Part shown: positions 59,439 through 64,000 of the stretch, piece after piece
How positions within the stretch are numbered: position 1 is the first letter of the stretch
Layout: every line of letters starts with the position of its first letter
Assembly: GCF_000015565.1 (NCBI RefSeq)
Contig: NC_008786.1
Location: forward strand, 1,054,001-1,118,000
DNA length: 64,000 nucleotides
Origin: Verminephrobacter eiseniae EF01-2
Lineage (GTDB): Bacteria; Pseudomonadota; Gammaproteobacteria; Burkholderiales; Burkholderiaceae_C
Reading direction: 5' to 3'
Notes under the pieces: model-generated
What the model saw: the letters and a program-made list of their open reading frames with translations, nothing else
Databases searched by the model: none
What the model was told of the DNA's origin: nothing
Program-made: the position numbers and the translations under genes

Positions 59439-60451
59439 TGGACAGCCGGCTGCCGGTCAACGTGCTGACGGGCTTTCTCGGGTCGGGAAAAACGAGCCTG
59501 CTCAACCGGCTGCTGCGCGACCTGGCGTTCTCCCACTGCGCCGTGTTGATCAACGAGTTCGGCACCATCGGCATCGACCACCATCTGGTCGAGGCTGTCG
59601 ATGGCGACCTGGTGCTGCTGTCATCGGGCTGCGTCTGCTGCACGATCCGTGGCGATCTGCGGGCGGCGATACGCGGCCTGTATGAGCGCCGCGAGCGCGG
59701 GGCGGTTGCGCCGTTCACCCGTTTGCTGATCGAGACCACCGGGCTGGCCGACCCGACGCCGGTGCTGGCGACCGTGATGCACGACCCGGTGCTGCGCGCG
59801 CATTTGCGCGCCGGCAACGTGATCACCACGGTCGATGCGGTGCATGCGCATGGGCAGTTGGAGCGGCATCCGCAAAGCCGCAAGCAGGTGGCCGTGGCCG
59901 ATCGGCTGGTGGTGACCAAAGCGGAGCTGGCCAGCCCCGGGGCGCTCGCGGCTTTGCTCCAGGAACTGGCGCAACTGAACCCGGCCGCGCTGGTCTGCCT
60001 GGCCGGCCCGAAGGCGCTGGACGCGCAGGCCCTGCTCGGCCAGGACATGTTTCAGGAGCAGGGCAAGAGCGAAGAGCTCGGGCGCTGGCTGGATGCCGCG
60101 CGGCAACGCCGCTACGCCCCGGAGCAGCATGGCGGCGCGCATGGCGGCATCGAATCTTTCGTGCTGGAGCCGGGCAACGATGTCGACTGGCTGGCGTTCA
60201 GCCTGTGGCTGTCCTTGCTGCTGCACCGCCACGGCGAGCAGGTGCTGCGCGTCAAGGGCTTGATTCATGTCGCTGGCGCGTCAACGCCGGTGGCCATCCA
60301 CGGCGTTCAGCAGCTGATGCACCCGCCGCTACACTTGACCCGCTGGCCGCAGGGATGGCACCGATCTTGCCTCGTGTTCATCGTTCAAGGGCTTGCGCCC
60401 GAACAGGTGCAAGCCTCATGGCGCAATTGCCAACGGCACTTGGCGGCGTGA
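59438..60451 (+). CDS. CobW/COG0523-family metal-chaperone GTPase
   Basis: This 337-residue G3E GTPase has the P-loop GFLGSGKTSL (12-21), a metal-binding CxCC at C65/C67/C68 (GCVCCTIRGDL), LLIETTGLADP (switch/Walker B) and VVTKAEL (base recognition). A CobW C-terminal domain with VLRVKGLIHV and GWHRSCLVFIVQG follows. COG0523 proteins load zinc, cobalt or iron into partner enzymes. The nearest candidate client is the NodB-fold metalloenzyme two genes upstream. The ATG overlaps the preceding stop. Confidence 0.93.
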   Translation: MDSRLPVNVLTGFLGSGKTSLLNRLLRDLAFSHCAVLINEFGTIGIDHHLVEAVDGDLVLLSSGCVCCTIRGDLRAAIRGLYERRERGAVAPFTRLLIETTGLADPTPVLATVMHDPVLRAHLRAGNVITTVDAVHAHGQLERHPQSRKQVAVADRLVVTKAELASPGALAALLQELAQLNPAALVCLAGPKALDAQALLGQDMFQEQGKSEELGRWLDAARQRRYAPEQHGGAHGGIESFVLEPGNDVDWLAFSLWLSLLLHRHGEQVLRVKGLIHVAGASTPVAIHGVQQLMHPPLHLTRWPQGWHRSCLVFIVQGLAPEQVQASWRNCQRHLAA

Positions 60452-60631
60452 GCCGGCACGGCGCTTGCCAAGTCCACCGGACACCCTGCCGTCGCCGGAC
60501 GCCCCCGCCATCGGTCCTGGAGATGCCCATGACGCGATCCGCCGCATCGTCTGAACCACCCCGGCACTGCCTGCGGCGCCGGCCCGCGCGCCCGGCATCG
60601 GCGCGCGCCTGCGGTTGACGCATAAAGCGCC

Positions 60632-61870
60632 ATGGGAAACCTGCCTGGAGTCCGTCCGCAGGCGCCCGCGATACATGCCGGGGGCCGGCCCCATCTGCGT
60701 GTGTTGGGCACCGAAATCACCTTGCTCGACAGCGTGCGCGAGCGCGCCGAGGCCGACCTCGGGATTCGTCTGAGCTTCGAGCCGCTGGACTTTCTGACCG
60801 CGCAACAGCGCGCCGCCACCGACACCGGGAGCTACGATGTCTACGACCAGTGCTTTCACAGCCTGGACATCGTCTGGTTCTGGCATGCGGTACAGCCGAT
60901 AGACCTTCGGCGCATCGCGCTGTGGGGCGAGGTCAGCGATCTGACCAAAAGAGGCCGCATCACCCCCGAGGCGCTGATCGGTCGTGGCGATGCCCCGGTG
61001 CACAAACTCTACGTGCAGCCCGACCTCACGCTGGGCGCTGCGCCGTCGGCACGCATCGCGATGCTGCCTGCGGTGCACAACATGGACGCCTTCGCCGTCA
61101 CGCCGCAGGTCCTGGCCTCGATGGGGGACGATCCCGGCTGGGACTGGCTGCTCGATGCCCGCCTGAGCGGGCGCATCGCGCTGGTCGACGAGCCGGCGAT
61201 CGGTATCTTCGACGCGGCGCTGGCCGCCCGGTCCACGGGCGAATTCGAGCCGCGCGACATCGGCAATCTGAGCATCCGCGAAATCGATCGGCTCATCGCC
61301 ATCTTGCTCGAACGCAAACGCCGCGGGCACTTCGTCGGATTTTGGAAGACCATGGCCGATTCGGTGCGCCTGATGCAAGGCGGCATGGTGGGCGTGCAAA
61401 GCATCTGGTCCCCGGCGCTGACCGCGCTCGCCGCCGAAGGTGTGCCGGTGATCGAGGTGGCCCCGCGCGAGGGCTATCGGGCCTGGCATGGCGGGATGTG
61501 CCTGTCGCGGCACCTCAAGGGCCGCATGCTCGACGTGGCCTACGACTATCTCAATTGGTGGCTTTGCGGCTGGCCCGGCGCGGTGATGGCGCGCCAGGGC
61601 TACTACATGGCGGCATCGCGCAGGGTGCGCGACTGGCTCTCGCCGCAGGAGTGGGACTACTGGTACGAGGGCAAGCCCGCCGCCTGCGATCTGCGCGGGC
61701 CCGATGGCCGCATCGTGGTCCGTGCCGGAACATTGCGCTCCGGTGGCTCGTATTGGCGCAAGGCGAGCCGGATCGCGGTCTGGAACACGACCATGGACGA
61801 GCACAACTACATGGCGCGGCGCTGGAAGGACTTCATCGACGATGCCGGCATCGATGGCGCCGCGCAGTGA
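60632..61870 (+). CDS. ABC binding protein 2, no signal peptide, paralogue of binding protein 1
   Basis: This 412-residue PotD-like protein begins MGNLPGVRPQAPAIHAGGRP, a polar stretch without a hydrophobic core or twin-arginine. The in-frame stop just upstream of the ATG excludes a longer leader. It shares with the protein at 55773 the chain REGYRAWHGG, QGYYMAA, YWYEGKP, SGGSYWRKASRIAVWN and a final RWKDFI. Without export it would be cytosolic, or the reading of its 5' end is damaged. It lies 180 bp after the CobW gene and is last in the cluster. Confidence 0.85.
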   Translation: MGNLPGVRPQAPAIHAGGRPHLRVLGTEITLLDSVRERAEADLGIRLSFEPLDFLTAQQRAATDTGSYDVYDQCFHSLDIVWFWHAVQPIDLRRIALWGEVSDLTKRGRITPEALIGRGDAPVHKLYVQPDLTLGAAPSARIAMLPAVHNMDAFAVTPQVLASMGDDPGWDWLLDARLSGRIALVDEPAIGIFDAALAARSTGEFEPRDIGNLSIREIDRLIAILLERKRRGHFVGFWKTMADSVRLMQGGMVGVQSIWSPALTALAAEGVPVIEVAPREGYRAWHGGMCLSRHLKGRMLDVAYDYLNWWLCGWPGAVMARQGYYMAASRRVRDWLSPQEWDYWYEGKPAACDLRGPDGRIVVRAGTLRSGGSYWRKASRIAVWNTTMDEHNYMARRWKDFIDDAGIDGAAQ

Positions 61871-61883
61871 AGGCGGCAGCCCG

Positions 61884-62795
61884 TCAAATGTCTTGCAGCA
61901 ACGGGTAGGGCAGCGGCGCCAGCGTCAGTGGCTGCGCCGTTGCGGCGCCCACCTGCAGGGCCTGGTGCGCGGCAGCGATTTGCAGCGACACGATGGCATC
62001 CACGCCACCGCCGGGCGCAGCGGCCGCCTGCACGACGGTGCCGCAAGGCTGCGTCAGGTCGGTGGCAGCAAACACTTCGGCGCCGACGGCGATATCGGCC
62101 TCGGCATGCGCGATATAGGCGCGGCGCTTGAGCGTGCCGCGGAACTGGCTGCGCGCCACCACCTCTTGCCCGGGGTAGCAGCCCTTCTTGAAGCTCACGC
62201 CGCCCACGGACTCGTAATTGAGCATCTGCGGCACGAAGACCTGGGCCACGGGGCTGCTCAGCGTGGCCACGCCGCTCGCCACCTCGCTCCACAGCCACAG
62301 CGCGGTGGCGAGCGCGGGGCCTGCCGGTGGCGGGTCGCCGGCCGGCGCCACCCACAGCGCGCGGGGCTGGTTTGCCGCGGGGTACAGGTGCACCAGGCTG
62401 GCGGCGCCGATGTCGGCCTTGCTCCAGGCGGGCTGCGCGCCGCCGGCAACGGCCGCCAGTGTGTCGCCCGCCAGGCCGTAGAGGGCAAAGTCGGCGCTGG
62501 CGTCGGTCAGCCGGGCCTTGGCGCGCAGCACGAACATGGACAGGCGCGCCAGCGTGGCCGGGAGCAGATCGCGGCTGCACAGCAGCAGCCATTCGTCGGG
62601 GCGCCGCAAGCCGATGAAGCTCGCCTGCATGCGCCCTTTGGCCGACAGGAAGGCGGCCAGGCGCGCTTGCCGCATGTCGAGCGAGGAGAAATCCTGGGTC
62701 AGCTGGCTGTGCAAAAACGCGCCGGCATCTTCGCCCGCCACGCGGATCACGCCGAGATGGGACAGCGCAGCGATGCCGTTCAAGAGGTCCGTCAT
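61884..62795 (-). CDS. ygfZ: Folate-binding protein YgfZ
   Basis: YgfZ assists repair or assembly of iron-sulfur clusters using tetrahydrofolate. The 303-residue product has the GcvT-like fold with LHSQLTQDFSSL early and the diagnostic KGCYPGQEVVAR (Cys about residue 218). LTLAPLPYPL closes the C-terminal barrel. It faces the binding-protein gene convergently (14 bp apart) and is divergent from mltG (46 bp between the starts), an arrangement common in Comamonadaceae. Confidence 0.95.
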   Translation of the reverse strand: MTDLLNGIAALSHLGVIRVAGEDAGAFLHSQLTQDFSSLDMRQARLAAFLSAKGRMQASFIGLRRPDEWLLLCSRDLLPATLARLSMFVLRAKARLTDASADFALYGLAGDTLAAVAGGAQPAWSKADIGAASLVHLYPAANQPRALWVAPAGDPPPAGPALATALWLWSEVASGVATLSSPVAQVFVPQMLNYESVGGVSFKKGCYPGQEVVARSQFRGTLKRRAYIAHAEADIAVGAEVFAATDLTQPCGTVVQAAAAPGGGVDAIVSLQIAAAHQALQVGAATAQPLTLAPLPYPLLQDI

Positions 62796-62841
62796 CGCTC
62801 AATTATGATGCCCGCTCCGATTCAGACAGGCGGCTAGGGTT

Positions 62842-63825
62842 GTGCGGCGTTTACTGGCTTTGATGTGCTTCGTATTGCTGGCCTCGGGGGGCCTGGCTTA
62901 CTGGTGGCTGCACCAACCGCTGTGGACGGGCGCCCAGGCGCTGGAGTTGGCCATCGAGCCTGGCGCCACGGCGCGCGCCGTGGCCCGCGCCGTGGCGGCG
63001 GCCGGCGCGCGCACCGATGCGCGCCTGCTGTACGCCTGGTTTCGTTTCTCGGGCCAGGGCCGGGCGATCAAGGCCGGCAATTATGAGATTGCCCCCGGCA
63101 CGACGCCCATTGCCTTGCTGCAGAAATTGGTCCGGGGCGAAGAAGCCCTGCGCACGCTGACGCTGGTCGAGGGCTGGAACTGGCGCCAACTGCGCCAGGC
63201 GCTGGCCCGGCAGGAGCAGCTCAGGCCGGACAGCGCCGCGCTCGACGACCAGGCGCTGATGGCGCAGATCGGTCGCCCGGGGGTGGCCCCCGAGGGGCGG
63301 TTCTTCCCGGACACCTACACCTACGCCAAAGGCTCCAGCGACCTGGCTTTGCTGCGCCGCGCGCTGCACGCGATGGACCGGCAGTTGCAGGCCGCCTGGG
63401 CCATGCGCGCCGCAGACACGCCGCTGCAATCGGCCGAGCAGGCGCTGATTTTGGCCAGCATCGTCGAAAAGGAAACCGGCCGCGCCAGCGACCGCAGCCA
63501 GATTGCCGGCGTTTTTGCCAACCGCCTGCGCGCCGGCATGCTGCTGCAAACCGACCCCACGGTGATCTACGGCCTGGGCGAAAAGTTCGACGGCAACCTG
63601 CGCCGCCGCGATCTGCAAGCCGACACGCCCTGGAACACCTACACCCGCGCCGGTCTGCCGCCCACGCCGATTGCGATGCCCGGCAAGGCCGCGCTGCTGG
63701 CCGCCGTGCGCCCCGAGGCCACGCGCGCGCTGTACTTTGTCGCCAAGGGCGATGGCGGCAGCCATTTCAGCGCCTCGCTGCAAGAGCACAACCGCGCCGT
63801 CAACCGCTATCAGCGCGGGCCGTAG
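62842..63825 (+). CDS. mltG: Endolytic murein transglycosylase MltG (YceG)
   Basis: MltG cuts nascent glycan strands in the periplasm and may set strand length. The 327-residue product starts with GTG at 62842 and has one N-terminal membrane helix (LLALMCFVLLASGGLAYWWL). A LysM-like region is followed by the catalytic YceG domain with E209 in ASIVEKETGRASDRSQIAGV, VFANRL and LQTDPTVIYGLG. It lies just before tmk, its usual partner. Confidence 0.96.
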   Translation: MRRLLALMCFVLLASGGLAYWWLHQPLWTGAQALELAIEPGATARAVARAVAAAGARTDARLLYAWFRFSGQGRAIKAGNYEIAPGTTPIALLQKLVRGEEALRTLTLVEGWNWRQLRQALARQEQLRPDSAALDDQALMAQIGRPGVAPEGRFFPDTYTYAKGSSDLALLRRALHAMDRQLQAAWAMRAADTPLQSAEQALILASIVEKETGRASDRSQIAGVFANRLRAGMLLQTDPTVIYGLGEKFDGNLRRRDLQADTPWNTYTRAGLPPTPIAMPGKAALLAAVRPEATRALYFVAKGDGGSHFSASLQEHNRAVNRYQRGP

Positions 63826-63913
63826 CAATGCCGATCCCACAGGGTCGAAAATGCCCGCCGATGGCCACCACTGATGGCCGCAGATTCAACCCGAGATCAA
63901 CCCGAGATTTCCG

Positions 63914-64000
63914 ATGTCACGACCCGGCCTGTTCATCAGCTTCGAAGGCATAGACGGCGCCGGCAAGTCCTCGCATGTCGAGGGCCTGGCGGCTGCTTTT
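63914..64000 (+). CDS. tmk: Thymidylate kinase, N-terminal part (window ends)
   Basis: Only the first 29 codons are visible: MSRPGLFISFEGIDGAGKSS followed by HVEGLAAAF. The P-loop FEGIDGAGKS is the thymidylate kinase signature (dTMP to dTDP). It is downstream of mltG in the usual mltG-tmk order. The rest of the gene lies beyond the window. Confidence 0.9.
   Translation, partial: MSRPGLFISFEGIDGAGKSSHVEGLAAAF

Noticed and set aside
63880..63910. Short direct repeat CAACCCGAGAT before tmk
   Set aside because: Two adjacent 11-bp copies only, with no evident function.

Overview
The window looks like a chromosomal segment of a betaproteobacterium, most likely family Comamonadaceae (Verminephrobacter/Acidovorax-like). 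This rests on three things: high GC with few intergenic gaps; housekeeping gene orders typical of Burkholderiales (pth-rplY-prs-tRNA-Gln-ispE-lolB, rpsF-priB-rpsR-rplI-dnaB, grpE-dnaK-dnaJ, a DUF3567 gene); and many ABC importers of the kind common in that family. The genus is an inference from style, not from a database match.

Layout. 1-8910: a LacI-controlled sugar-uptake locus. Divergent GH5 and GH3 glycosidases face a four-gene ABC importer plus its lacI-type gene, with two GTTATCGATAAC operators between them. 9037-9053 is a C17 tract. 9174-15933: core genes (pth, rplY, prs, tRNA-Gln, ispE, lolB, a TPR protein, mutM). 16507-21549: accessory genes (SDR, MFS exporter, broken FAD oxidase, divergent TetR, GntR). 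21735-25465: proA, holA, arginase. 25730-25950: a decayed toxin-antitoxin pair. 25934-30974: a 2-aminoethylphosphonate uptake and transamination operon (phnS, phnT, fused permease, phnW). 31263-35808: a patch of insertion sequences with IS481 and IS110 remnants, a Bug-type binding protein, two pieces of a broken Rieske oxygenase operon, an IS110 and an IS630 transposase. 35904-37072: bacterioferritin and a SAP-type protein. 37364-44935: dnaJ, dnaK, grpE with a sigma-32-like promoter, rpsF-priB-rpsR-rplI with a strong terminator, dnaB and a small membrane protein. 44976-45108: a 133-bp MITE-like element. 45138-50565: PIN-PhoH ATPase, bcp, DUF3567, DUF3108, FAH-family enzyme. 50559-61870: a GntR-flanked gene set with two ABC ATPases, two permeases, two paralogous binding proteins, an SDR, a polysaccharide-deacetylase-type enzyme, a small MCGICG protein and a CobW GTPase. 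61884-64000: ygfZ, mltG and the start of tmk.

How the parts work together. The left locus probably hydrolyses beta-glucans or cello-oligosaccharides and imports the products. The phn operon imports 2-aminoethylphosphonate and converts it to phosphonoacetaldehyde. The right cluster is the least conventional part. It looks like an uptake and metal-dependent deacylation pathway for an unknown nitrogenous or acylated compound, with CobW as a likely metal chaperone. One of its ATPases lacks the switch histidine and one of its binding proteins lacks a signal peptide.

No CRISPR array, prophage, rRNA operon or complete new defence system was seen.
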